A stretch of DNA of 64,000 bases from Bacteroidota bacterium (GCA_027619225.1 JAQCFW010000008.1:1-64000); one strand, 5' to 3'. Shown: positions 45,186-55,361, counted from the first letter of the stretch. Translations and numbers: made by a program. The notes: generated from the sequence alone by a model not told the origin.

Positions 45186-46646
45186 ATGGGTATTACTCGT
45201 AAAATAGCAAACCGGATGAGCCGAGAAGCAAATGGATCTCATTCATCTTGGGCTCGCCCAGTGGTTAAGATTGCTACAGCAGGAGTAGCCTTAGGAATCG
45301 CTTTGATCATTGTGTCCACAGCTATCGTCCAGGGTTTTCAGCACGAGGTGAAGGAACTTGTAATTGGATTTAGTTCTCACCTTCAGATAACTGCGAACGA
45401 TCCTGACAATGATGGGTTGGTACTTGACTCTGAACTTTTAAAGGAGCTTTCCGATTTACCTGGAGTGCGGCACGTAGCTCCCATGCACCTCAGGCCCGGT
45501 CTATTAGAAACAAGTGAGTCGCTAAAAGGTGTAACGGTAAAGGGAATAGACTTCGGGGTCTCAGAAACAAATTTTTCTACTGATACGACGATGATCTGGG
45601 AGGCTCTCACATCTGGAGAGCTACCACACAGCGAAAACGATATCCTGATTTCTAAGCCACTCGCGTCTAAACTCGAACTTCAAGGTGGTGACCGCATCGC
45701 GCTTTATCTCGTGATTAAAAATGAAGACGTAAAACCTCGTCAAGTGAAAGTTTGTGGGATTTATGAAACTGGGTTACTTGAATATGACGAGAGGTTTGTG
45801 TTCGTGAATAGCTCTCTTTTACAAGACGTATCGAATCGAGGAGTCCAAGCAGTAATTTATCTCGATGAGGAGGAGTCCGCGCCGAGAGGGGTTGCTTTCG
45901 GTTTGGACACCGGTGGGGAGAAAGCGCAAGGGGTTTGGTCTCCTAGAAAACCTGAATTTTTAGAAGAAAAAGACACGCAATTCTTATGGGTTGTGGGAGA
46001 TTCTATCGTTAGCGATACAGCAGTCTGCACGTATTCAGGAGGCGATTGGACGGCTGAATCTGGAGATGGTTCTGAGGAGATGTTTGCCGAGGGCTACGAG
46101 ATATTAATTGATGATTTAGATGCTCTAAACTTTGTAGAGGAGGAGGTGTTCCACGTCTTGCCTTACACACTTACGATATACAATGTTAAACGGCAGAGTC
46201 CCGAAATTTTCAGTTGGCTTGCTATGTTGGATATGAATGTCGTCATCATCATAGGACTGATGATTATGATAAGTATCATCAATATGGTCAGCGCCTTGCT
46301 GATTGTGATTCTCGAGCGTCGCCCGCAAGTGGGACTGCTTAAAGCCCTAGGGATGAATGATGCTACTGTAATCAAGTTGTTCGTGAGATATGCAGCTCGC
46401 ATTATTGGGGGTGGATTTCTTGCTGGAAACATCCTGGGCTTAGGTATTTGTTTAGTCCAAACAAAGACTGGCTTACTCACCCTCGATCCTGCAGCATACT
46501 ATGTTTCAGAAGTACCCATCTTACTTGATTTTACAAGATTAGCTTCGATAGAGATTGTAGCTTTTGCCGCCTGTATAATTGCGATGCTTCTTCCAGCTTG
46601 GTACAGTACACGAATTCAACCTTCCACAGCGTTAAAAATGAAGTGA
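45186..46646 (+). CDS. LolC/LolE-like ABC transporter permease
   Basis: A 486-residue inner-membrane permease of the FtsX/MacB superfamily, in the lipoprotein-release (Lol) subgroup. It has one N-terminal helix (KIATAGVALGIALIIVSTAI), a periplasmic MacB core domain (about 60-360) and three C-terminal helices (VVIIIGLMIMISIINMVSAL, ARIIGGGFLAGNILGLGIC, IEIVAFAACIIAMLLPAW). The cognate ATPase is not in the window. Start ATG 45186; the longer frame lies in the divergent PLP gene. Its TGA overlaps the next ATG by one base. Confidence 0.86.
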   Translation: MGITRKIANRMSREANGSHSSWARPVVKIATAGVALGIALIIVSTAIVQGFQHEVKELVIGFSSHLQITANDPDNDGLVLDSELLKELSDLPGVRHVAPMHLRPGLLETSESLKGVTVKGIDFGVSETNFSTDTTMIWEALTSGELPHSENDILISKPLASKLELQGGDRIALYLVIKNEDVKPRQVKVCGIYETGLLEYDERFVFVNSSLLQDVSNRGVQAVIYLDEEESAPRGVAFGLDTGGEKAQGVWSPRKPEFLEEKDTQFLWVVGDSIVSDTAVCTYSGGDWTAESGDGSEEMFAEGYEILIDDLDALNFVEEEVFHVLPYTLTIYNVKRQSPEIFSWLAMLDMNVVIIIGLMIMISIINMVSALLIVILERRPQVGLLKALGMNDATVIKLFVRYAARIIGGGFLAGNILGLGICLVQTKTGLLTLDPAAYYVSEVPILLDFTRLASIEIVAFAACIIAMLLPAWYSTRIQPSTALKMK

Positions 46647-47842
46647 TGAAAAAACTATTTTTACTCATTTCTTTTATGTGCGGAATTTCCGTCCATGGCC
46701 AAACAGAGGACATTGTCCTTGGCAATGAAAACATCGACATGATTGTTCAACTCACTACCTCGAAAAAGGTGGCTGTTGTCGGCAACCATACTTCTGTTCT
46801 AAGTTCTTCGGGTACTCATCTTGTGGATACATTAATCTCTCGAGGAGTTAACTTGGTGAAGGTGTTCGCTCCGGAACATGGATTTCGTGGGGACAGGGCG
46901 AATGGCGCTCATATTCATGACGATATCGATCTTAAAACGGGCCTCCCAATTTTATCTCTTCATGGAAAATCTCGCAAACCCTCCCCTACTTCTATCTCAG
47001 ATATCGACATCATTGTCTTCGATATTCAAGATGTCGGAGCTCGATTCTATACTTACTTAAGCACTCTCCTTCTGGTCATGGAAGCTGCAGCTGAAAATAA
47101 CGTTTCCGTTATCGTGCTCGACAGGCCAAACCCACACGGTCATCATGTGGAGGGTCCGATGCTTGATCCAAAATTCAAGTCCTTCGTGGGATGGGCACCC
47201 GTGCCTGTCGTTCACGGGATGACCTTGGGTGAGATCGCGAAAATGGCGAACGGAGAAGGTTGGTTGGCTGGGGAAATAAAAGTTAGCCTCCACGTCATCG
47301 AGTGCTCGGGGTATGCTCACTCCGATCGCTATGCACTTCCCGTCACGCCATCTCCTAATCTGCCCACTGAAGTCTCTATAGAGCTCTACCCCTCGCTGTG
47401 TTTTCTAGAGCCTACTATCGTTAGTATTGGACGTGGAACTCCTACCCCGTTTGAAATAACTGGCTACCCTACATCGAAAGGTGATTTTTCATTTACGCCT
47501 GTATCGACACCTGGAGCGTCTCCGCATCCCAAACACGAAAACACGGAATGTTATGGCAGCAACCACCACGATTTGGGAACGTCTTGGCTTGAAAGTGGTG
47601 TGAGTTGGGATCTATCGATCTTAGAGAGGTATGTTACTCAATACGTGGAGGAAACTGGCCACATCGATGGCTTCTTCTCAGATCCCGATTTCTTCGACAA
47701 ATTGGCGGGAACTGATCAATTGAGAATGGCTCTTGAAAAAGGAGAAAGTCTTGATAAATTGGAGGTGGTTTGGGAAAAAGAAATTGAAGAATTTAAATAT
47801 GTCAGAGAGCCATACCTATTATACCCGCTCGTTCGCAAATAA
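46646..47842 (+). CDS. DUF1343 exo-beta-N-acetylmuramidase-like protein (NamZ family)
   Basis: A 398-residue secreted protein of the DUF1343 family, in which Bacillus subtilis NamZ (GH171) is an exo-beta-N-acetylmuramidase acting on peptidoglycan fragments. A signal peptide ends CGISVHG. Family segments: KKVAVVGNHTSVLSSSGTHLVD, KVFAPEHGFRGDRANG, IIVFDIQDVGARFYTYL and VLDRPNPHG. The ATG overlaps the permease stop by one base (TGATG-type), so the two are coupled. It would help recycle the cell wall released by the amidase, but substrate in this organism is not shown. Confidence 0.87.
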   Translation: MKKLFLLISFMCGISVHGQTEDIVLGNENIDMIVQLTTSKKVAVVGNHTSVLSSSGTHLVDTLISRGVNLVKVFAPEHGFRGDRANGAHIHDDIDLKTGLPILSLHGKSRKPSPTSISDIDIIVFDIQDVGARFYTYLSTLLLVMEAAAENNVSVIVLDRPNPHGHHVEGPMLDPKFKSFVGWAPVPVVHGMTLGEIAKMANGEGWLAGEIKVSLHVIECSGYAHSDRYALPVTPSPNLPTEVSIELYPSLCFLEPTIVSIGRGTPTPFEITGYPTSKGDFSFTPVSTPGASPHPKHENTECYGSNHHDLGTSWLESGVSWDLSILERYVTQYVEETGHIDGFFSDPDFFDKLAGTDQLRMALEKGESLDKLEVVWEKEIEEFKYVREPYLLYPLVRK

Positions 47843-47859
47843 ATATTATCTTAGCGATT

Positions 47860-48372
47860 ATGAAAACAATGAAAACTATTTTCTTGAGTACGTCAACTAT
47901 TGTGTTCGCCGCACTACTAACTCTTTCTGGATGTACGAAGCACGAACCATTCGTAAATATTGAATTTGATTGTGAATGTGGGACTCTTAATCTGGACGGA
48001 CGTGATTTGAAAGTTAGACTTGCTGAAGGCTACGCTCCAGAGACTGGCCCTTCACCTGAGAGTCCTGTGTTGTGGAAGTACTTCGTTGTTGCAGACTTTC
48101 GTACAGAAAATGAAGTAACATACCATGCGCCCAGTCATGACTTGGAGTTTTCTGTTCATTTCGAATCTATGGGAAGTTCTACCACATTAGATGCCGCAAT
48201 CGCTCTTCACGTGAAAGAAATTGAAGCGCCTCACATTGATGTGGAATGGACAATCTCAAGTGGAACCGTGAAAGTGGTACAAACAGACAGCATCCACACA
48301 CTTACTTTTACAGACGTTCAGGTCGGAAATAATGACATCATTAATGCCGAGTTAACCATCGTTCCTCAATAA
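47860..48372 (+). CDS. Hypothetical lipoprotein
   Basis: A 170-residue lipoprotein with lipobox LSGC near residue 25 and no recognised domain. The mature part has two cysteines close together (FDCECGTLNLDGRD) and an acidic, strand-rich body (NEVTYHAPSHDLEFSVHFES, then EWTISSGTVKVVQTD), suggesting a beta-sandwich. It follows the DUF1343 gene by 17 nt and converges on acnA with only three bases between stop codons. Function unknown. Confidence 0.65.
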   Translation: MKTMKTIFLSTSTIVFAALLTLSGCTKHEPFVNIEFDCECGTLNLDGRDLKVRLAEGYAPETGPSPESPVLWKYFVVADFRTENEVTYHAPSHDLEFSVHFESMGSSTTLDAAIALHVKEIEAPHIDVEWTISSGTVKVVQTDSIHTLTFTDVQVGNNDIINAELTIVPQ

Positions 48373-48375
48373 GGA

Positions 48376-50646
48376 TTACTTTACAGCGTTCTCTTCCTTG
48401 ATCAAATTAAGAGCAGAACCTGAACGGTACCAGCTAATCTGCTGAGCGTTGTAAGTGTGCTTAACCACGACAACATCTTTCGATCCATCAGCATGAACGA
48501 CCTCTATAGTTAGTGGCTTTCCTGGCGCAAAATCTTCAAGATCTATAAAGTTAAAAGTATCGTCTTCTTGGATCAGGCCGTAGTCGTTTTCGTTGATAAA
48601 TGTAAGTCCTAACATCCCTTGCTTCTTCAAGTTAGTTTCATGGATACGCGCGAAAGAGTTTACAATTACTGCATATACTCCAAGGTGACGAGGTTGCATA
48701 GCTGCGTGCTCTCTTGAAGAGCCCTCCCCATAGTTAGAATCACCTACCACTACAGAGGCTATGCCAGCAGCTTTGTATGCTCTTGCTACAGCAGGAACTT
48801 CTCCGAAAGAGCCATCTATTTGGTTTTTAACAGTATTCGTAGCTCCACCAAAAGCGTTAACAGCCCCAGTTAAAGTGTTGTTCGAAATGTTGTCAAGGTG
48901 ACCACGAAACCTAAGCCATGGACCAGCCATAGAAATATGGTCTGTGGTGCATTTTCCCTCAGCTTTTATGAGCAGCTTAGCGCCTAATAAATTACCTCCG
49001 TCCCATGGAGAAAATGGATCTAAGAGCTGCAAACGCTCAGAGGTAGAGTTAACTTTAACTTCTATATTAGAACCGTCTGCAGCTGGAGCTAGATAACCTG
49101 CATCCTCAACTTCGAATCCTTTTTCAGGAAGCTCTTGGCCCTTAGGTTCATCAAGCATAATCTGCTTTCCGTCTTTCGTGTAAAGAGGATCTGTAATGGG
49201 ATTGAAGGTTAAATCTCCAGCAAGTGCAATAGCCGTTACAAGCTCCGGAGAACCCACGAATGCATGCGTGTTCGGGTTTCCGTCAGCTCGCATTGAGAAG
49301 TTTCTATTGAATGAGTGTACGATAGAGTTTTTCTCTTTCTTATCAGCACCAGGACGCGCCCATTGTCCGATGCATGGTCCACAAGCATTTGCGAAAACAG
49401 TTGCGCCCATTTCTTTAAAAGTCGAGATAAACCCGTCTCTCTCGATCGTGAAACGAACAAGCTCAGAACCAGGAGTAATATTTAGCATTGCTTTCGCTTC
49501 GATACCGAGTTCATTTGCTTGGCGAGCAATCGAAGCCGATCTTGAAATATCCTCATAGCTTGAGTTCGTGCAAGAGCCTATAAGAGCGTACTCGATAGAA
49601 GTTGGCCAACCATTTTTCTTTGCAGCCTCCTTCATCTCACTAACAGGAGTAGCAAGGTCGGGCGTAAATGGTCCGTTAAGATGCGGTTCAAGCTCACTCA
49701 AATCTATTTCGACAACCTCATCAAAATACTTCTCTGGGTCAGCATAAACTTCTGGATCACCTGTTAAGTGAGTAGCTATTCCATCTGCGGCATCAGCTAC
49801 TTCTGTTCGCCCCGTAGCTCTGAGGTAACGCCCCATACTGTCGTCATATCCGAACAAAGATGTTGTCGCTCCAATCTCAGCACCCATATTACAAATTGTT
49901 CCTTTTCCTGTACAAGAAAGACCTATAGCTCCATCACCGAAATACTCGACGATCGCTCCGGTACCTCCTTTAACTGTTAGAATACCTGCAACTTTAAGGA
50001 TCACATCCTTCGCGCTTAACCAACCACTTAACTTACCTGTTAGCTTAACTCCAATAAGCTTAGGACACTTCAACTCCCAAGGAAGGCCAGCCATCACATC
50101 CACAGCATCAGCTCCACCAACACCCACAGCGACCATCCCCAGTCCACCAGCATTCACAGTATGTGAGTCAGTACCTATCATCATTCCGCCAGGGAAGGCA
50201 TAATTCTCAAGTACGACTTGGTGGATGATTCCTGCCCCTGGTTTCCAAAACCCGATTCCGTACTTGCTCGAAACAGATTCGAGAAAATTGAAAACCTCGT
50301 TATTTAAGTTAATCGCATTCTGTAAATCAGAACTGGCTTCTACCTTTGCTTGGATGAGGTGGTCACAGTGAACCGTTGAAGGCACATAGACTTTTTTCTT
50401 TCCCGCTTGCATAAACTGAAGGAGAGCCATTTGGGCTGTCGCATCCTGCATCGCAACACGGTCAGGCGCAAAATCCACATAATCAATTCCGCGCTGGTAA
50501 ACTTGAGTTGGTTTCCCATCCCAAAGGTGGGAATTCAAAATTTTCTCAGCCAAAGTAAGAGGACGGCCAACTAATTCTCTCGCCGCTTCTATACGCTCAG
50601 GAAACCCGGCGTACACCTTTTTGATCATATCAATATCAAAAGTCAT
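48376..50646 (-). CDS. acnA: Aconitate hydratase (mitochondrial-type, AcnA-like)
   Basis: A 756-residue aconitase that isomerises citrate to isocitrate through aconitate, using a 4Fe-4S cluster. The three cluster cysteines are in [16 protein letters not shown] and [15 protein letters not shown]. The swivel domain is at the C terminus, with [21 protein letters not shown] as its substrate-binding stretch. Length and motifs fit the Bacteroidetes/mitochondrial form. An exact -7 box (TATCTTTG) lies 25 nt upstream. Confidence 0.95.
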   Translation of the reverse strand: MTFDIDMIKKVYAGFPERIEAARELVGRPLTLAEKILNSHLWDGKPTQVYQRGIDYVDFAPDRVAMQDATAQMALLQFMQAGKKKVYVPSTVHCDHLIQAKVEASSDLQNAINLNNEVFNFLESVSSKYGIGFWKPGAGIIHQVVLENYAFPGGMMIGTDSHTVNAGGLGMVAVGVGGADAVDVMAGLPWELKCPKLIGVKLTGKLSGWLSAKDVILKVAGILTVKGGTGAIVEYFGDGAIGLSCTGKGTICNMGAEIGATTSLFGYDDSMGRYLRATGRTEVADAADGIATHLTGDPEVYADPEKYFDEVVEIDLSELEPHLNGPFTPDLATPVSEMKEAAKKNGWPTSIEYALIGSCTNSSYEDISRSASIARQANELGIEAKAMLNITPGSELVRFTIERDGFISTFKEMGATVFANACGPCIGQWARPGADKKEKNSIVHSFNRNFSMRADGNPNTHAFVGSPELVTAIALAGDLTFNPITDPLYTKDGKQIMLDEPKGQELPEKGFEVEDAGYLAPAADGSNIEVKVNSTSERLQLLDPFSPWDGGNLLGAKLLIKAEGKCTTDHISMAGPWLRFRGHLDNISNNTLTGAVNAFGGATNTVKNQIDGSFGEVPAVARAYKAAGIASVVVGDSNYGEGSSREHAAMQPRHLGVYAVIVNSFARIHETNLKKQGMLGLTFINENDYGLIQEDDTFNFIDLEDFAPGKPLTIEVVHADGSKDVVVVKHTYNAQQISWYRSGSALNLIKEENAVK

Positions 50647-50671
50647 ATTCTGTGATTTTTGTTTCAGAGTG

Positions 50672-50693
50672 CAAAGATAGGGCAGTACCTTCG
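50672..50693. promoter_or_regulatory. Back-to-back -7 boxes between acnA and the MacB-like permease
   Basis: TATCTTTG on the minus strand (50672-50679, exact) and TACCTTCG on the plus strand (50686-50693) are six bases apart. The plus box is followed by gggc and the ATG, the 4-nt leaderless spacing; the minus box has a 25-nt leader. Confidence 0.5.
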
Positions 50694-50697
50694 GGGC

Positions 50698-51942
50698 ATG
50701 AGGTTATCCCGGTCTGTTTTAATTGAACAAATAAATGTAGCAATTGGCTCCATCCGTGGACAAGCATTACGCACCACTCTAACCGTCGGGATAATAGGCA
50801 TGGGCATCATGGCCCTTATCGCAATGGTGACGGCCACGGAATCCCTCAAAGAAAACATACGCGTCGAATTTTCCTCTCTGGGAACTGATTCTTTTACAAT
50901 TGGGCCCAAACGTAATTCTGGTTTTTTTAAAGGAAAGCGTCCCGCCCCATCCACTCCCATAACTTATAGAGAAGCGCGACAGTTCTCTAAAATAGCACCT
51001 TCAGATGTATTGGTCTCCTCTTCCATATTCGCTTCAGCTACTGCAATTATAGGAAGGAACTCAAATAGAACCGATCCCAATATTCAAATCCTAGGTGTTG
51101 ATGAAAACTATCTAGACGTCTCGAACATCCCATTATCTCATGGCCGGGGTTTTTCTAGTTCTGAAATTAATGCAGGGACTCCACTCATTATTATTGGCTC
51201 TAATATCAAGGACAAACTATTCGAACCATGGGAGGATGTCGTGGGCTCCAATCTTTTGTTATCGGGGTCACGATATACGGTAATAGGAGTGCTGGAATCT
51301 CGAGGGGCGAGTTTCGGGATGTCACAAGACAACCAATGTCTGATCACCACAACCGCCGTTAGACGTCAATTCTCAGACGTAAATAGAAGTTATACAATTA
51401 CTTGCGCCGTGGCCGACACAGAATTTCTCGAGAAATCAACAGATTTCGCTACCGGAGCATTTAGGATGATCAGAGGTGACATGCCAGGTGCTCCCAGTTC
51501 GTTTGACATAAGCAAGAGCAACTCCCTTGTGGAAACTCTGCTCGAAGCCACTTCCGGCATCACCATCGCCGCTGCTGTAATCGGAATTATAACTCTCTTC
51601 GGAGCCGGGATAGGGCTCATGAATATTATGCTCGTATCGGTCTCAGAGAGGACTCGCGAAATCGGAACACGTAAATCTCTAGGAGCAAGTGCACGAGCTA
51701 TACGCACCCAGTTCCTTGTAGAAGTAATTATTATAGGCCAAATAGGTGGCTTTGTTGGTATAACAGCCGGCCTGGGTATAGGCAATATTATCGCATCATT
51801 TTTTGAAACTCCTTTCGTTATTCCATGGGAATGGATTGCAATCGGGATGACGTTGTGTATGATTACAAGTTTGGCAAGCGGATACTACCCAGCAACTAAA
51901 GCAGCTAAACTCGACCCTATCACAGCACTCGGAAGAGCCTAA
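50698..51942 (+). CDS. MacB/FtsX-family ABC transporter permease
   Basis: A 414-residue permease: N-terminal helix ([20 protein letters not shown], about 25-44), MacB-type periplasmic domain (about 45-280, with [13 protein letters not shown] and [20 protein letters not shown]), and three C-terminal helices including the FtsX-type [20 protein letters not shown]. It exports a peptide, lipid or lipoprotein with an ATPase not seen here. ATG 50698 is set by its -7 box; the longer frame would overlap the acnA promoter. Confidence 0.85.
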   Translation: MRLSRSVLIEQINVAIGSIRGQALRTTLTVGIIGMGIMALIAMVTATESLKENIRVEFSSLGTDSFTIGPKRNSGFFKGKRPAPSTPITYREARQFSKIAPSDVLVSSSIFASATAIIGRNSNRTDPNIQILGVDENYLDVSNIPLSHGRGFSSSEINAGTPLIIIGSNIKDKLFEPWEDVVGSNLLLSGSRYTVIGVLESRGASFGMSQDNQCLITTTAVRRQFSDVNRSYTITCAVADTEFLEKSTDFATGAFRMIRGDMPGAPSSFDISKSNSLVETLLEATSGITIAAAVIGIITLFGAGIGLMNIMLVSVSERTREIGTRKSLGASARAIRTQFLVEVIIIGQIGGFVGITAGLGIGNIIASFFETPFVIPWEWIAIGMTLCMITSLASGYYPATKAAKLDPITALGRA

Positions 51943-52017
51943 CGCTTTTAATCTTACTTAACATTTCGCATGTAGTAAATATGACACAAAGACGACTGTC
52001 AGTTACATCATTTATAG

Positions 52018-52025
52018 TAATTTTG
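52018..52025 (+). promoter_or_regulatory. -7 box of the fatty acid desaturase gene
   Basis: TAATTTTG, exact TAnnTTTG match, 40 nt before the desaturase ATG. Confidence 0.45.
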
Positions 52026-52065
52026 CTTATTGATCAAGACTGAACATTGAAAAATACTTGAAACC

Positions 52066-53157
52066 ATGAAACTACCTATTGTAAAATTTGCCAGCGACAA
52101 CACAGGGTTTGGAAAAGTCTTGCGTGAACGAGTTGATAAATATTTTGCGGATTCTGGCAAAAATAAATATGGAGGATTCCAAATGTATTTGAAGACGTTT
52201 ATTATGCTCGCACTTTATTTCATTCCTTGGGCTCTATTCACTTTCGGTGGGTTAGAAGGAGGTACGTTTTGGATCGCAGAAGTTCTCATGGGATTCGGAC
52301 TCGCTGGTATCGGATTAAACATTATGCACGATGGGAATCACAATGCTTATAGCAACAAGCCTTGGATTAACAAGCTTATGGGAAGAACGGTTGACCTTGT
52401 TGGAGGAAATGCGGAAATGTGGATGATACAGCATAATGTACTACACCATACTTTTACGAATATCGACGGATTAGACGAGGACATTTCTCCTGCACCAGTT
52501 CTTAGGTTTAACCCCAACAAACCCCTTTATAAAATCCATCGTTTTCAACACATTTACGCTTGGTTTTTCTATTCACTAATGACAATTTTCTGGATGCTCC
52601 CTAAAGATTGGCTGTCTCTTTCTAGGTACCATAAGAAAGACTTAATTAAAATGACAGGAAGAACGACCAAAGGTTTATTTTTCCACATGCTTTCGACGAA
52701 GACCCTTTACTTTACATACTCACTTGTTTTGCCAATAATTTTCAGTGGCCTTCCTTGGTATTTCATTGTTCTGGGATGGTTGGTTATGCATGCTGTTGCA
52801 GGATTTCTTATGGCAATAATATTTCAGCCAGCTCACGTAATGGAGCACAACTCTTTTCCTCAGGCTGGTGATGAGGGGCTTAAACTAGATTCAACTAGAC
52901 TTGAGCACCAGTTTGAAGCTGCAGCTAATTTCGGAATGAACAACAAGGTACTATCGTATCTATGTGGTGGGCTTAACTTCCAAATTGAGCATCACCTATT
53001 CCCTAACATTTGCCACGTTCATTACAGAGCGTTGTCTGAAATTGTAAAGAAAACAGCAAAGGAATTTGACCTTAAATACAAGGGGGAAATGACCTTCAGA
53101 GATGCTCTTGCAATGCACACTACTACTCTAAAAAACCTAGGTAGAAGCAGTCAATAA
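52066..53157 (+). CDS. Membrane fatty acid desaturase (acyl-CoA/lipid type)
   Basis: A 363-residue di-iron membrane desaturase that introduces a double bond into an acyl chain, helping keep membranes fluid in the cold. The three histidine boxes are HDGNHNA, HNVLHHTFTN and QIEHHLFPN. About four membrane helices surround the boxes. It is monocistronic with a clear promoter. The position of the double bond and the acyl carrier are not known. Confidence 0.93.
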   Translation: MKLPIVKFASDNTGFGKVLRERVDKYFADSGKNKYGGFQMYLKTFIMLALYFIPWALFTFGGLEGGTFWIAEVLMGFGLAGIGLNIMHDGNHNAYSNKPWINKLMGRTVDLVGGNAEMWMIQHNVLHHTFTNIDGLDEDISPAPVLRFNPNKPLYKIHRFQHIYAWFFYSLMTIFWMLPKDWLSLSRYHKKDLIKMTGRTTKGLFFHMLSTKTLYFTYSLVLPIIFSGLPWYFIVLGWLVMHAVAGFLMAIIFQPAHVMEHNSFPQAGDEGLKLDSTRLEHQFEAAANFGMNNKVLSYLCGGLNFQIEHHLFPNICHVHYRALSEIVKKTAKEFDLKYKGEMTFRDALAMHTTTLKNLGRSSQ

Positions 53158-53212
53158 AAACAACTAAAAGCGACTTATTTAATTGTTTCTGACACAATTA
53201 AAAAAAAAGTCG

Positions 53213-53220
53213 TAGTTTTG
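53213..53220 (+). promoter_or_regulatory. -7 box of the DEAD-box helicase
   Basis: TAGTTTTG, exact TAnnTTTG match followed by CACCGCG. It begins a 108-nt region to the helicase ATG, so the leader is long compared with the leaderless genes around it. Confidence 0.5.
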
Positions 53221-53242
53221 CACCGCGTTAAAAATGACGCAT

Positions 53243-53311
53243 GCGTGCTTCAGCCGTTGTCGGCACGCGCCACATTATGACTCGGCACGTTCTTCGTACA
53301 CGTTATCGTGC
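53243..53311 (+). promoter_or_regulatory. Structured 5' leader of the DEAD-box helicase mRNA
   Basis: Two hairpins can be drawn in the ~100-nt leader. GCGTGC (53243-53248) pairs with GCACGC (53263-53268), with an inner CG-TTGT-CG; GCACG (53285-53289) pairs with CGTGC (53307-53311). The second ends 17 nt before the ATG. Cold-shock helicase genes often carry temperature-sensing leaders, so this could be regulatory; stability is not computed. Confidence 0.4.
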
Positions 53312-53328
53312 GAGATAAAGTTTCTAAA

Positions 53329-55332
53329 ATGTCTTTTAAAGATTTAGGTTTAAATGAGGTAGTCCTTTCTGCCCTACAACCACTCGGCTACGAAAATCCG
53401 ACTCCTATTCAGGAGCAAGCAATTCCACACGTATTAGAAGGTAAAGATATCCTCGGTAGTGCCCAAACAGGTACTGGTAAAACCGCTGCTTTCTCCCTTC
53501 CTATAGTACATACTCTCGCTTCGCGCCCTTCAAAAACACAGGGTCGCTCAAAGCCTATACGTGCACTTGTCCTAACTCCAACTCGTGAGTTGGCTTCACA
53601 AATTGACGAAAACGTACGTAAATATTGTACGAATTCTAACTTGAGATCTACCGTTGTATTCGGTGGCATCCCTCAGCGTCGACAAGTAGATACTCTTCGA
53701 AGAGGTGTAGATATCCTAATTGCAACACCAGGCCGTCTTCTCGATTTATGCAATCAAGGACATATACGCCTACAAGATGTTGAATTCTTAGTTCTCGATG
53801 AAGCTGACACTATGCTGGACATGGGATTCATCCACGATATTAAGAAGATAATCAAGCAAACACCAAACGATAGGCAGACGCTTTTCTTCTCGGCTACAAT
53901 GCCTCCCAATATTCGTGAGCTTTCTTCTACAATTTTAAAAGATCCCATCCGCATTCAAATCGCTGCTGAGAGTTCTGCTGCTGAAACTGTAACCCAAAAA
54001 GCATATTACGTTCGTCAGAACGATAAGAAAGACCTTCTAGTACACCTCCTAGGTACAGATGAAATTATCAATGCTCTTGTATTTACAAGAACTAAATTCG
54101 GAGCAGACAAAGTTGTACGTCACTTGCAAAACAATGACATACAAGCGGAAGCTATTCACGGGAATAAATCTCAACCAGCTCGAGAAAAAGCGCTTAATAG
54201 ATTTAAAAAAGGAAAAGTAAGAGTTCTTGTTGCTACTGACATCGCCTCACGTGGAATTGACGTTGACGATCTTAGCCACGTTATCAACTTCGAACTGCCA
54301 AATCTCGCGGAAAGTTACGTTCACCGTATAGGGAGAACAGGGCGTGCTGGAAGAGAAGGAATAGCAATTTCATTCTGTAATGAAGGAGAAGAACGCAATT
54401 ACTTACGAGGCATACAAAAACTAATAGACCGTGAAGTTGACCTGATAACAGATCAGCCTTTTAATATGCCTATGGATCCCGTAGGCATGGTTATGCCTAA
54501 AGGTGGTGGTGGTAAAAAGAGTAGAAATCGTGGAAGCGGTGGTGAAGGTCGTAGCTACGGAGGTAACAGTAGTGGCGTAGGTAGAGGTTACGGTGGAAGT
54601 TCTCGAAGTGGTGGTGCAAGAAGTGGTGGTGGTGGATACCGCACTGCTGACAGAGATAACAGAGGATCAAGAAGTTCTTCATTCGGACTACCAAGCAAGA
54701 GCGGAGGTGAAAACCGTGGAGGTGAAAGAGAAAACAGAGGAGGTTACTCTCGCGATAACAACAGAAGTGGTGACAGAGACAACCGAGCTAATAGTAACGG
54801 AGGTGGTGGCGGTGGCTATGCTGCCAACAGAAGTGGTGAAAGAGACAACCGATCTAACAGTGGAGGTGGTGAAAGCCGTGGTTATTCAGCCGACAGAGGT
54901 GGGGACAGAGACAACCGATCTAACAGTGGAGGTGGTGAAAGCCGTGGTTATTCAGCCAACAGAGGTGGGGACAGAGATAACCGATCTAACAGTGGAGGTG
55001 GTGAAAGTCGTGGTTATGCTGCCAACAGAGGTGGGGACAGAGACAACCGATCTAACAGTGGAGGTGGTGAAAGCCGTGGTTATGCTGCCAACAGAGGGGG
55101 GGACAGAGACAACCGATCTAACAGTGGCGGTGGTGAAAGCCGTGGTTATTCAGCCAACAGAGGTGGGGACAGAGACAACCGATCTAACAGTGGAGGTGGT
55201 GAAAGCCGTGGTCAGGGAGGATTCAAAAGTGAGGGGTACAAAAAAGGTGGCTTTAAAAATAACAAATTCAAAGGAGGTGGAGGCAGTTCGACGCCTAGCT
55301 CTAAGTCTGGAGGAAGTTCTTTTAATAAGTAA
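53329..55332 (+). CDS. DEAD-box RNA helicase (RhlE/CsdA-like) with long glycine-rich tail
   Basis: A 667-residue DEAD-box ATP-dependent RNA helicase that remodels structured RNA, usually in cold adaptation and ribosome assembly. All motifs are present: Q motif NPTPIQEQAIP, I AQTGTGKTAAF, Ia PTRELASQ, Ib TPGRLLD, II DEAD (VLDEADTMLD), III SAT, and VI HRIGRTGRAGREG. The tail after about residue 380 is RG/G-rich and contains six near-identical 22-residue repeats with core GGDRDNRSNSGGGESRG. ATG 53329 is the start; an in-frame GTG at 53308 adds residues without homology. Confidence 0.93.
   Translation: MSFKDLGLNEVVLSALQPLGYENPTPIQEQAIPHVLEGKDILGSAQTGTGKTAAFSLPIVHTLASRPSKTQGRSKPIRALVLTPTRELASQIDENVRKYCTNSNLRSTVVFGGIPQRRQVDTLRRGVDILIATPGRLLDLCNQGHIRLQDVEFLVLDEADTMLDMGFIHDIKKIIKQTPNDRQTLFFSATMPPNIRELSSTILKDPIRIQIAAESSAAETVTQKAYYVRQNDKKDLLVHLLGTDEIINALVFTRTKFGADKVVRHLQNNDIQAEAIHGNKSQPAREKALNRFKKGKVRVLVATDIASRGIDVDDLSHVINFELPNLAESYVHRIGRTGRAGREGIAISFCNEGEERNYLRGIQKLIDREVDLITDQPFNMPMDPVGMVMPKGGGGKKSRNRGSGGEGRSYGGNSSGVGRGYGGSSRSGGARSGGGGYRTADRDNRGSRSSSFGLPSKSGGENRGGERENRGGYSRDNNRSGDRDNRANSNGGGGGGYAANRSGERDNRSNSGGGESRGYSADRGGDRDNRSNSGGGESRGYSANRGGDRDNRSNSGGGESRGYAANRGGDRDNRSNSGGGESRGYAANRGGDRDNRSNSGGGESRGYSANRGGDRDNRSNSGGGESRGQGGFKSEGYKKGGFKNNKFKGGGGSSTPSSKSGGSSFNK
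54832..55212 (+). repeat. 66-bp tandem repeat in the helicase tail (5.8 copies)
   Basis: The period is exactly 66 bp (22 codons), the copies differ by a few bases, and the last copy is cut after 51 bp. Each copy encodes one RDNRSNSGGGESRG unit with flanking Y-S/A-A-N/D-R-G-G. Third-base differences are few, so the copies are recent or homogenised. Confidence 0.95.
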
Positions 55333-55361
55333 TTAAAATCTAATTTGTATATTATGTTATG

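Noticed and set aside
54832-55212. CRISPR-like array
   Set aside because: Period is 66 bp in frame with a helicase gene and no spacer is variable; it is a protein-coding repeat.
54593-55336. A 247-codon open frame through the glycine-rich helicase tail
   Set aside because: It lies in a different frame over the 66-bp repeats. Its repeated Val/Glu/Thr-rich product follows from the repeat and has no start context of its own.
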